In this document: positions 11,139-21,122 of the stretch, piece after piece | How positions within the stretch are numbered: position 1 is the stretch's first letter | How the letters are laid out: each line of letters starts with the position of its first letter | NCBI GenBank assembly: GCA_037043015.1 | Contig: CM073324.1 | Span: 24,258,097 to 24,322,096 of the forward strand | DNA from: Bryum argenteum | Taxonomy: Eukaryota; Streptophyta; Bryopsida; Bryales; Bryaceae | Reading direction: 5' to 3' | Length of the DNA stretch: 64,000 nt | Translations under genes and position numbers: made by a program | The notes under the pieces: model-generated | What the model saw: the letters and a program-made list of their open reading frames with translations, nothing else | Told to the model about the DNA's origin: nothing | The model's database searches: none

Positions 11139-12690
11139 GGGCCGTGAGGGCGCAAACTCGGCGTTCAGATTTTGTTTTTCGTCGTCCTCGCGTTCTCGGA
11201 CGAGCCTCGGCGGATCTCACCACGCCACGCACCCACCGCCTGCTCCGACAGGTGGGCCGCAACGGCGCAAGCTCGGCGTTGAGGTTTTGTTTTCCATCCT
11301 CCTCACCTTCTCGGAGAGAGCCTCGGCCGGATCCCACTGTCTGCTCCGACAGTGGGCCGCGAGGGCGCAAGCTCGGCGTTGAGATTTTGTTTTCCGTCGT
11401 CCTCGCCTTCTCGGAGAGAGCCTCGGCCGGATCCCACCACGGCCACACACCCACTGTCTGCTCCGACAGTGGGCCGCAACGGCGCAAGCTCGGCGTTGAG
11501 GTTTTGTTTTCCATCCTCCTCACCTTCTCGGACAGAGCCTCGGCCGGATCTCACCACGGCCACGCACCCACTGTCTGCTCCGACAGTGGGCCGCGAGGGC
11601 GCAAGCTCGGCGTTGAGATTTTGTTTTCCGTCGTCCTCGCCTTCTCGGAGAGAGCCTCGGCCGGATCCCACCACGGCCACGCACCCACTGTCTGCTCCGA
11701 CGGTGGGCACGCACGGCGCAAGCTCGGCGTTGAGGTTTTGTTTTCCATCCACCTCACCTTCTCGGGACAGAGCCTCGGCCGGATCTCACCACGGCCACGC
11801 ACCCACCACCTGCTCCGACCCGATGGGCGCGAGGCGCAAGCTCGGCGTTGAGATTTTGTTTTCCGTCGTCCTCGCCTTCTCGGAGAGAGCCTCGGCGGAT
11901 CCCACCACGCCACGCACCCACCGTCTCGCTCCGACAAGTGGGCCGCAAACGCGCAAGCTCGGCGTTGAGGTTTTGTTTTCCATCCACCTCACCTTCTCGG
12001 GACAGAGCCTCGGCCGGATCTCACCACGCCACGCACCCACCGCCCCGCTCCGACGGTGGGCCGCGAGGCGCAAGCTCGGCGTTGAGATTTTGTTTTCCGT
12101 CGTCCTCGCCTTCTCGGAGAGAGCCTCGGCGGATCCCACCACGCCCACGCACCCACCGTCTCGCTCCGACGGTGGGCCATAACGGCGCAAGCTCGGCGTT
12201 GAGGTTTTGTTTTCCATCCACCTCACCTTCTCGGGCAGAGCCTCGGCCGGATCTCACCACGCGGCCACGCACCCACCGTCTCGCTCCGGCGGTGGGCGCG
12301 AGGCGCAAGCTCGGCGTTGAGATTTTGTTTTCCGTCGTCCTCCTCGCCTTCTCGGAGAGAGCCTCGGCCGGATCCCACCACGGCCACGCACCCACTGTCT
12401 GCTCCGACAGTGGGCCGCAACGGCGCAAGCTCGGCGTTGAGGTTTTGTTTTCCATCCACCTCACCTTCTCGGACAGAGCCTCGGCCGGATCTCACCACGG
12501 CCACGCACCCACTGTCTGCTCCGACAGTGGGCCGCGAGGGCGCAAGCTCGGCGTTGAGATTTTGTTTTCCGTCGTCCTCGCCTTCTCGGAGAGAGCCTCG
12601 GCCGGATCCCACCACGGCCACGCACCCACTGTCTGCTCCGACAGTGGGCCTTGGGGGCCGCGAGGGCGCAAGCTCGGTGTGGATTTTTTG
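11139..12690 (+). repeat. Hairpin satellite: 13 units of ~117 bp, two alternating types
   Basis: Thirteen units, most 116-117 bp. They alternate strictly between type A (TTGAGATTTTGTTTTCCGTC, ending CGCGAGGGC) and type B (TTGAGGTTTTGTTTTCCATC, ending CGCAACGGC), so the real period is a ~234-bp dimer: A B A B ... A. Most units contain a hairpin, e.g. CCCACTGTC-TGCTCC-GACAGTGGG at 11333-11356, 11450-11473, 11567-11590, 12391-12414, 12508-12531 and 12625-12648. The 12152-12176 unit has the paired variant CCCACCGTC / GACGGTGGG. A 14th, degraded unit ends the array. Because 117 is divisible by three, several frames stay open for up to about 300 codons; these are not genes. Confidence 0.95.
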
Positions 12691-12960
12691 TTTTGGTTTC
12701 CTACGATTGTCGCGCATGTGGGTGGATGTTTCGGGTGATAGGGAGCGGAGAGGGACAGGAAGTGCTCGCAGACTGTGTGCGCGCTGGAGGGGAGCAAGGT
12801 TTGGGCCGGGAATGAGGCCGCGGTCCTACTGTTAGAGCAGAGAGTGGGCCGCGTCGGCAGAACCTCTGAGTTTCGTTTGTAACAATATAGACAATACCAT
12901 GTGGCTTCCTCTACTATGCTTTCAAATGTTTTTAATATTCTATTGATGTTCTCTTTTTAG

Positions 12961-15900
12961 GAGTCATCTCAAGACATCATGGAGATCGAAGACCCAGCCC
13001 AGATTCCGGAGGAAACTGAGGTATTTAAAGTGATTCGAACCTTGGAATTCTTTGTGGGTGGTACATTTATATCTTGAATTTCTTTTCAGTTCTGTTAACT
13101 TCTTTAATCGCTTGGTCGTTAAAAAGCGCGCCTAATTTGGACTTGTACAAAGGCTAGGGATTACTAGAGACGTTCGTCACGTAGACTTGCTTCGAAGTGA
13201 TTCTTTGGGCGACATATGATCATTGAGTTGTGACATGAGACTTTTATTTAAGAGATGATTTCGTGATGATTTCAGTATGATCTTCTCTAATGATTTCACT
13301 TCTCGATGTGTTGAGGTTCAGTATTTAATTGTATAATATTTGGCAGGAATATCAAACTCAAGACGTGTTGCCAACAACTTCTTGTCCCAGTGGCTTGAAC
13401 AACGCTCTTGAAAGCGAATTGCGGCATCGAACACAGCACAAGGTGGACTCCATCAACGTCATTAACAGCCTTCGAATTCATCCCTTGAAGAAGTCGCGGC
13501 TGCTTGTCCCCTTGTGTCGGATGATATCAATGGCTAAGGTAAGGCCAATTGGTGAAATGGGAATACAGCATCTGGAGAGGGAGTTTGTGAAGGGCTATCG
13601 AGATGGAGACCGCGTCATGTACATTTCTATGTACAACAACGAGGAGTTGTCATCGGATGTTACGGAGGAGGTTAAGTCCAGTTGGAGCCCACTTTGGCAA
13701 TCGGCGAACCAAGCTTTTGAAGAAGAGCTTCAAAGTGACTGTGATCTACGGCAATTCTCTGGAAAGATGTTCTTTGTTTGGGAAGGTAACCATCGCCTCC
13801 ATGCATGGTTAAGACATATTAATAATCATCATGGCGAGGACCCCGATTGGCACATCTCTGTGCATTGCATTCTTCTAGATCCCCGTGGTCAAGTTGGCAA
13901 CCTTCTTCATGCAATGCACGATATCAACTGGTAAGTGTCTACCTCTTTCTTTTTATCCACACTCTTGAAAGCTAGGTTTTATTTTATACATGTAGTGCTA
14001 ATTCTCTTCTTTTTTGTGTAGGTCTACTGAAAATGACCACGTGAAAAGTAATCTTCCCGCAAAGCTTTTCCGCATTCGATCGTTTGGTGCTATGAAGTTG
14101 GAGGAATTCAAGGATCTCCTCACTCCAGATGAGTTCCGTATCTGTTTGACGAACAAGCCATCTAATCCGAGATGGTTTACATTGACAACGAAAGTATTCA
14201 TTGCCTTCCTTTACCGAGTAAGTATTCATTCAATACTTAGTTATCATTTGTTCCGTAGAAGGATTCATAGTTTGAATCCGTTTCTCAATTTATTTTCTTT
14301 TTACAGCGGGAGATTGCCGCGGCTTCGGATGAAGCCGCTAGGGCATACACTGAAAAAACACCCAAAGAGGAACAAACTGCTACAGGAGTTTGGGATGCAA
14401 TGACATTGGCATCAGATAACATGGTCGATGCCATTAAGAAGAAAGACTTCACCAAGTATTTGGCTATCGCTAATCCCAAAAATGGCGACGATTTTCTCGG
14501 CGAGGTGAGACTCTAAACACTACTATGGTAGTTATATTGAACATATTTTACTATCATTCAATTTATCTACGTGGTTATGTCATGTTATTCTCTCAGATCA
14601 ATCGACATTTCAGTGAATTTCAGAAACCTGAGATGACACTTGATAAGCTCCAGAAGATTGTTCCCGCTAATGTGGAAGCCAAATACAAAGCGCGTTGGCT
14701 GAGGTGGTGGAACTCTTCCCCAAGTTCGCGGGTTTTTCGTATAGATTTCTCCCGCCGAATTCAAGGAAGCCGACCTCGACCCTTGGTTGAACAAGGCAGC
14801 ATTTTGGGCAGGGGTATAGTTTCCATAAATCCTTTCAAATTGCTTAAAATATTCTCAATTCGGCTCAATTCATTCTCGTCTCTCATGAATTACATTTGTT
14901 CTTCTAGTTGGAGGAAGCCGTTGTTCACGAGTTCGAGGACATATGCAAGGCGGAGAAGCTCGTCATCAACTGGAAGGCATCTCCAGATGTTCTGCGACAT
15001 GGCGCCTATGTGGACAGTTGGCGTATTCTACTATGGGAGAAGGCATTCCCCACATTCATAGGTCCCAGAATTGAGAAGGTTTTTGATAAGAAGTCAAACT
15101 TCAGCAAATTCCCGGGAACGTCAGAGGTTGTCAAGCGGGTTACGTACCGGTATGCACACGAACTCAACCTCCCTTGCTTTATCATTGATGTCCCTTATTC
15201 TACGATACCTTAGTGACTAGAAAAAATTGCATTTGTAATTGATTAGGTACTTCAAGAGGGAGCTACTTCCGAAAGGTGCCATCGATGTACAATCGCTCCC
15301 GAAGTACTTTGCAGCATGGATTCAGAAAGGTTCAGACCAATGTATCTATACTGCTCAACAGTTGAAAAGGTACAAACAACCACACTTGGATGCAGGATGT
15401 TGGTATCTCGACTGCGTTCGTGGATTTGTCTTTGATTCAGAGGCCGAGGTGATGACCTTACATGATGGCGGACTGGAGGTGGAAGAAGATACCATGCAAG
15501 TTCGTGAAGAAGACGAAGGGCTCCAGGATCAGTCCTTTGTAGCGCCACCTAAGCCGAAGAGGGCGACGTTTGCGTCGAGGGCGGACATTGTGTCCTTGGG
15601 TTGAGTCCCAAGCATCGAACTAGGGCAAACGGAGTCATCCGCACAAGGGTCCGTGCCGTCCTTGCAACTCAATCTAATGTCGTCGCTAAACGTCACTTGC
15701 TCACGCGTCGACCGTGCCTTCCTCGGTGAGTGCATTCGAGATCACAAAAGGTCTCATTGAGCGGAGAGGAAGGCGAAACAAATCCCCCCCGCTGACTCTT
15801 CAAGTGGAATTCCACATTCGTCCAAAGTTTTCGTCTCCAACAATTACAGTGGAGACATTGATGTCTTTGCACTCAAAACGTACAAAGTTAGCGGTGGCGA

Positions 15901-17387
15901 TCAAAGATGGATTCAGTTTCACGACTTCATTCGCAAGGTACAATCCTTTACATGGACTCCCCTTGTATGCATTATTGTCTAATTAGTACAAGAAAGACTA
16001 ACTTTGCTTACTACTTTCTTCCCAGGTTGGAGAAGGCCGCAAACACAAGTTCCGAACGATGCGAGGAAGAGAAGCACTCGGGGATCGATTTGATCATTGC
16101 CGACATCCCTGAGAATCTACCCGTACCAACAATATCCAATCCTTCTTCAAGCATTCCGCCGTGGAACGCTCGACACACCGGATATGTGGAAACCATCTTC
16201 GAATTCACAAGCGATTTCTTGCAAAATGATGGTGCTCTCCTTCTCTTTCTCTGCGATGATCAACACCTTATTACGGACATTTTTGATCGTGGCTCACACC
16301 TACGACTTCGTGTTGCACAAGGATCGGTGGGGCATCAACGACACGGGCTTGGCTTCTCCAAAGGACTCCAACTCCACGGTAATTGAAACCATTCAATCCA
16401 ATGATGACATTGTGCACTCCGGTTATGAATTTAGTTGTTTTTTCTCACATGTTTTGGTTTCTTCGCAGTCTATTCGATTACGGATTTACGTCTTCATTCG
16501 AGGTGGCGGCGTGACCTCTACCTTCACATTCCGCATTTAAGAAATCGAGGTCATACATGAGGACGTTAATATAACCAAGAGCGATGCCCTGTTCAACCTC
16601 ACCACTTTGGAGACTCGGCTCATGAACGGGAACGTTCCTTGAGAGGACCAAGGAGAAAGCCCCTTTGTTTGTGCGGGCCCTCATTGAAGCGACTAACCAA
16701 GCCCGGTGACATAGTCCTCGATTGGAAGCGCGAAATAGTAACCGATCACTTAATCGTTCCGCATTTCCATTTTTCTCACTTTCTCGAATTCGATCTCACT
16801 TCTTTATGCTTTAAATTTCGGGGCTTCCATTAAGGCCTGCCAGGAGATTGGTCGCCATGTTCTGGCGTTTGAGGATGACGAACCCATCTACAACGCCCTT
16901 TTAGCTCCGTATGCCGCCCCTAAACATCTCATGGCCCCACCTAAACATCCAAGACCTTCGCCTGATGGCGAAGCCCGTAGCAAGAAACAAAAACGCAAAC
17001 GCTGGGATTGTAAGTAAGTCTTACTTTATATTTCCATACTCGTAGTCGCATCATCTTACCTTCACTTCTACATACATCTCTACGTATTCATTCTAACGAC
17101 TATTCGATACATACTGCAGAGTACTTGCAGCAACACCACGACCTCTGCCAAGTCCCGTGCCCATTCCATCGTGGCGTATAAACACCAGTCCCATTCAGCC
17201 TTATGTTCTTCTAGAGTACGCTGAAGAATTAGCACTAGCGTTTCAGTCCGGCGCCGTTAGATATGATCCTAGTCGAGCTACTACTTGTGATCCGAGAGCC
17301 CTTGTGTTTATGGATACCGAGGCTTTAGAAGGAGATTCTGAGTCCTGGAGATCAGATAGTGGAAGTAGCGATGGTAGCATATCTTGA
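12961..17387 (+). pseudogene. ParB-like domain / beta-class DNA amino-methyltransferase, decayed
   Basis: Exons at 12961-13020, 13347-13930, 14022-14217, 14307-14504, 14597-14813, 14908-15149 and from 15247 have good splice sites. The N-terminal part is ParB-like (HLEREFVKGYRDGDRV; WEGNHRLHAWLRHI, resembling the ParB GxRRxxA box). A middle region follows (DSWRILLWEKAFPTFIGPRI). Then comes a methyltransferase-like part: DLIIADIPEN at the position of catalytic motif IV, and FVRALIEAT, KPGDIVLDW and ASIKACQEIGRHVLAFEDDE, the C-terminal AdoMet motif I region of beta-class enzymes such as CcrM. A basic KKQKRKR and an acidic Ser-rich tail end at 17387. Damage: two frame changes at about 14690-14755, TGA at 15604, further stops or frame changes near 15767, 16280, 16530 and 16702, and a lost acceptor near 16828. 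Intact relatives would be predicted to methylate adenine N6 or cytosine N4 in DNA; which one cannot be told. Confidence 0.78.
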
Positions 17388-17732
17388 GTTTGAACGACGT
17401 TTCGAACATTTGTTGTTTTCATTTCATTTTATTTGATTTGATTGGACTTGATTGGATTTGATTACATATTGTTTCGAAATTTCATACACACACATCTAAC
17501 ATGTTTGTACTCGACCATCATGGTTTTATTAGTTTTTTCCCATTTTACATTCTTACATTTGTCCACGGTCATAGGTGTTGTTCTCTTTAATTCTCTCCAT
17601 TTCCAGAATGGGTCTTTCAATTTATAACCAAAATCTTCCATTAATAATGTTAAACCTTCCAAAAATCCACGGTCATAGGACCTCTTCGCCGAGACTGTTT
17701 TTGTTTTTTCCCCAGAAAGTCAACTCCCTGAG

Positions 17733-17784
17733 CCTGCTCGCGGCTCGCTGCTCGCTGCTCGTGGCTCACATCTTAGCAGCTGCC
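17733..17784 (-). repeat. Right terminal inverted repeat of the MULE
   Basis: The reverse complement starts GGCAGCTGCTAAGATGTG. Across the 48 bp from GCTGCT inward it differs from the left end at only two positions. Confidence 0.88.
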
Positions 17785-17794
17785 ATTGGAAAGC

Positions 17795-18604
17795 TACGCT
17801 TCCAACTTCCAACGAATATGCTTGGATGTATATTTAGGTCTCAATATGGAGTTATAGAGTGCGTTTTTAAGTCCAATAGAAATGAGATTCTCTTACTTTG
17901 ATGTCGTGCTTGCCAATGTGAATTCTTAAGATGTATTGCAAAGAGACACTATCGAATGAGCTTCATGAAGAATAAGACCTATTTTGGTAAATTTCATAAA
18001 AGTGAGGGCCATTTTAGTAGATATGCAATCTTTGAGGTAATTTTCCCTAAAATGCACTCAGTTGAGACATATCAAAGTCCTGATTGTGTGCAGCAAACAT
18101 GTGCACAGCCTGCGGAACTTGTACAACAACAGAGAATGACAAGTGCTGTTCGAAGATAAAGCAAAGCTGAGGAAGAGATTTAGAGACAACGTACCATGAC
18201 AGAGGATTAACTTCATCGACAAATGCACACCTGAAGCATCGTCATCGTCCGGACACACTAAGCTCAGAATGCCCCCTCGAACTCCGAATCCATTTAGATT
18301 AGAATGTCAGCATTTTTAAAGCTGTCCAATCCCCAGAGCAGAGTTTCATCCCTTACATACTAACGCGGCCGGTTTTTATAACGGATGATAATAAGAACGT
18401 TCAAGGAAACAGTACACTACTGACCCTACATACATACATACAGTAGGTGGGCCAGCAAACAACCATTGAAAATCATGAATTGGGGGAGAACTCCTTTTTC
18501 CAATCAATCGATCATTGCTTGCATCGATCGATTGTTTGATGAGGAGCTCAGAGTTTGAGTAAAGAGATGCGGTAATTTGTGTGTGGTGAAAGAGAGATTG
18601 AGCG
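17795..18604. other. Gene-free stretch, includes upstream region of the small membrane protein gene
   Basis: Nothing coding is supportable at 17795-18360. The 18360-18604 part is the likely promoter and leader of the gene at 18605, with short CATA repeats (18427-18440) and a palindromic ATCGATCGAT run (18503-18533). Confidence 0.4.
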
Positions 18605-18823
18605 ATGCTGCCGTTTTTCATTCTGTCGCTGCTCCTGTTCCTGCTCGTGACGGTGTTCGTCGTGCCGGGCTTGATGGAACAAAGCCAGGAGGTGGCGCAG
18701 GAAGTGGTGGGTCGCTGGCAAACCCCCTCGCTCTTCACCAGCCTCGCTGCTCTCATTCTGTTCCTTGTCTGTATTCCTGGCGGTCCCTTGCACCCCGTCA
18801 TGAACACCGTCCGCAACCTGTGA
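18605..18823 (+). CDS. Small two-pass membrane protein, 72 aa, unknown
   Basis: The ORF starts MLPFFILSLLLFLLVTVFVV, a strong hydrophobic segment (residues 3-21). A short polar part follows (MEQSQEVAQEVVGRW), then a second hydrophobic segment (SLAALILFLVCIPGG, about 46-60) and a tail PLHPVMNTVRNL. The composition is clean and the ORF fills a gene-sized gap between the transposon and the TPR gene, with a GTAAGA donor just after the stop (18847), which suggests an intron in the 3' leader. I do not recognise the family. Both segments are long enough to span a membrane. The main doubt is its short length. Confidence 0.55.
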   Translation: MLPFFILSLLLFLLVTVFVVPGLMEQSQEVAQEVVGRWQTPSLFTSLAALILFLVCIPGGPLHPVMNTVRNL

Positions 18824-20104
18824 CTGACCCTCCTCCCTCTATCGTGGTAAGAATACACGCTACAAGCTTGAACGATGTCGCTTGTTTGCAGAGAACGTAA
18901 TTTATTTATTTTTGTCTCTAGAGATTTTGAGAGCTTGCGAGTGTATGGCAAAATCTTCCAAGAGCTTCGTGGTTCATTTAGTTACCAATGAATCAGCAGA
19001 TTTCTACAGCACTTTAGTTTAGGGTTACGTTGAGATTTTGGCCATTTTAGATGTTTTGTGTTCTGTATGCATCACGGTCATCGTTATATTTTTGACTGCA
19101 ATCCTCTCCTGAGTTTCATTGGCACCCAAATAAGCGTGGTTCTCATCATTGTTTTGATTTTTTTAGTCAACATATACAGAGTTCCTGCTTGAGGAATTTG
19201 TTTTTTTGCATTTTAGGTCGGTCTTGCAAGTTGTCGGTATAAAGTGTTGGAAGCTTCCAGTGACCTAATATTTCTGCTCGAAGTGTTTAGTTTGAGTTTA
19301 AGTATATTCTAGGCTGGGGTAGCAACACATCGATGTGATAAATTGTTGACAAGCTATGTTAGTGGCCTGATAGTTTGTAGTAACTGATAATCACAATCAG
19401 ATATTTTTAACATGTAATATTTATCTTGTTAGGTTTGTAGCACATTTTGTTACTCATTTTGTAATCTGTGTGGCAGGTGATATCGAGAAGCGAGTAAAAG
19501 GGGTCTTCTACCATGCCGGCATTCGACTTTTTTGTAAATAGTACTAGTGCAACGTCTAGATGCATATGTACCTTGTTACATTGTAACATAACATTTTCGG
19601 CGATTAGGTCGTAAATACTTACCGGAGTGCCTACTGGCATAGCTTCCAAATATTACAAAAGCTTGCAATCGCATTGAATCGTTGTGAGCTATCTTAATCA
19701 CTTGTGCTTTAATCGTTGTGAGCTATCTTAATCACTTGTGCTTTACTTGCTGTGCGTGCATCAAACATTTTTTTATGGTAGTATATTATTAGTCGAGATA
19801 CATTATCGTAGAATCAGGTAACCGAAGCGTCCATCTGTGTTATGATAGGTTGAGGTATATTATATAGAAATGACAGGACCAATTTTGAAATACAGAAAGG
19901 ACATTGGACGCTCGAATGCTGAAGCAGATGAAAACATTGCATAATAACTGTCACAATCGACTGGTTAAAAATGAAATTCAGTTTTCCAAGGATATATTGA
20001 ATACTGCATTTAAATGTAGGTGCTTCAATGTCCATGTTCGTATAATTCTTACTCGATCGAAGGACCAGAGTGACTTTCCCCGCGTTCATGAACACTCTCG
20101 ATCA
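18824..20104. other. 3' region of the small gene, then intergenic
   Basis: AT-rich and non-coding. A possible 3'UTR intron runs from GTAAGA at 18847 to an AG near 19475. Contains the 34-bp duplication at 19677-19744. No other structure noted. Confidence 0.4.
19677..19744. repeat. 34-bp tandem duplication (2 copies)
   Basis: Two identical adjacent units, 19677-19710 and 19711-19744, each beginning AATCGTTGTGAGC. Confidence 0.95.
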
Positions 20105-20280
20105 TGAGCAGGACAGAAAATCCTCTTTAGGGGGAAACAGAGTATACTTAGCACGGAAGGACAGCAGGACAGAAAGTCCTGCTTTAGGGGGAAACAGAGC
20201 ATACTTAGCACGGAAGGACAGCAGGACAGAAAATCCTGCTTTGAGGGGAAACAGAGCATACTTAGCACGGAAGGACAGGG
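20105..20280. repeat. Three 57-bp tandem units with hairpins, in the TPR gene 3' region
   Basis: About three units of 57 bp, each with a palindrome of the form GCAGGAC-AGAAA-GTCCTGC, followed by GGGGAAACAGAGCATAC and TTAGCACGGAAGGA. They lie 110-290 bp beyond the stop codon of the minus-strand TPR gene, so they may be in its 3'UTR. The first unit has a worn stem (TCCTCTTT in place of TCCTGCTTT). Confidence 0.9.
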
Positions 20281-20391
20281 CACAGAGCAGGTGCAAAAAT
20301 GGACTAATTGGTCAATGTTCACTTAAAAAGGGATCTACTCAAACTCTGCTTCATGGGGGAAACTTTTTGCCCCTCTCTAACTCTATCAAAA

Positions 20392-21072
20392 TTAAATATC
20401 TATAATATCACCGTCATCGTCATCGAGATACATGTTGGAAGCAGGTGCAGGTCTAGTATCGAATCTTGCTCGGATTTCATGGAGAATAGAATCCTCCTCT
20501 TCTTCCTCGTACTCTCCATCACCCTCCTCGTCACCAATCTCCTCCATCAAGTCATCCTCTTCTGTGGCTAACAACGCTAACCTCTTGTAGTAAGGCTCGA
20601 TCTCTTCGGCTCTTCCTGACCTATCTAATAGCATTATTATCAATTCTAGAGAGAGGACAAGCTGTGGACTGTCAACGCCCAGCTCTTTCTCCTGAATGGA
20701 GAGTACACGTTGCATCAATGACAGTGCCTCCTCGTACTTGCCTACGGCATGCAGAATGGACGCCAAACAATTGCACGCTTCTCCTGCAAAACAAACAATT
20801 GATTAATATGTTGTGGAAACTATTGTCACTGCGCTACAAAGGGCTCGGAGTACTTATTGTGATTCTACACCCTCATAAGATGAATGCTTCTGTTGTTAGA
20901 TGCACAAAATTATCAACTTTTACGTGTTCTAAGTTGAACCCAACTTTGTGCATAGAACTGAACCTAGATATGAATGCATAAATGTAAAAGCTTGGATGGT
21001 TTGATTGACATTAGTGACTTCATTGACCTTCAGAAGCTATTGATTGACATATTTTTATATGCATAAAAGCCA

Positions 21073-21122
<50 letters not shown>

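Larger units (their letters stand above)
9065..12960. other. GC-rich block inside the transposon, likely intron with inserted or captured DNA
   Basis: Base composition changes from AT-rich to strongly GC-rich near 9230 and back near 12840. Open frames on both strands at 9188-10006 are Pro/Ser/Arg-rich by-products of composition. The 10000-11110 part looks like the start of a host gene (leader, leader intron ending CAG near 10663, an ATG exon at 10719). The hairpin satellite follows. I found no clear target duplication at the borders, so insertion and capture cannot be told apart. Confidence 0.45.
3785..17784. mobile_element. 14.0-kb Mutator-like (MULE) transposon with DNA-methyltransferase cargo
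   Basis: The terminal inverted repeats are 3785-3836 and 17733-17784. The inner 48 bp match at 46 positions, and each end begins with GG. Directly outside both is the same 10-bp sequence ATTGGAAAGC (3775-3784 and 17785-17794), a target duplication of the size typical of MULEs. Inside are a MULE-type transposase pseudogene (minus), a spliced ParB/DNA-methyltransferase pseudogene (plus) and a basic/acidic ORF between them; the two main genes diverge toward the ends. A GC-rich block of about 3.7 kb with a satellite lies in an apparent intron of the methyltransferase gene and may be a later insertion. The well-kept ends and perfect duplication contrast with the broken genes, so this copy may have been mobilised in trans or the genes may have decayed after insertion. 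Confidence 0.88.

Noticed and set aside
11131-12835. Long overlapping open frames (up to 296 codons) on both strands
   Set aside because: They arise because the satellite period (117 bp) is divisible by three and GC-rich; the peptides just repeat the DNA unit.
12961-17387. Annotating the methyltransferase as an intact gene
   Set aside because: Stops and frame changes fall inside conserved blocks (about 14690-14755, 15604, 16280, 16702), so it cannot be read through by splicing alone.
20105-20280. CRISPR-like array
   Set aside because: Units are contiguous with no unique spacers, and the DNA is eukaryotic nuclear.
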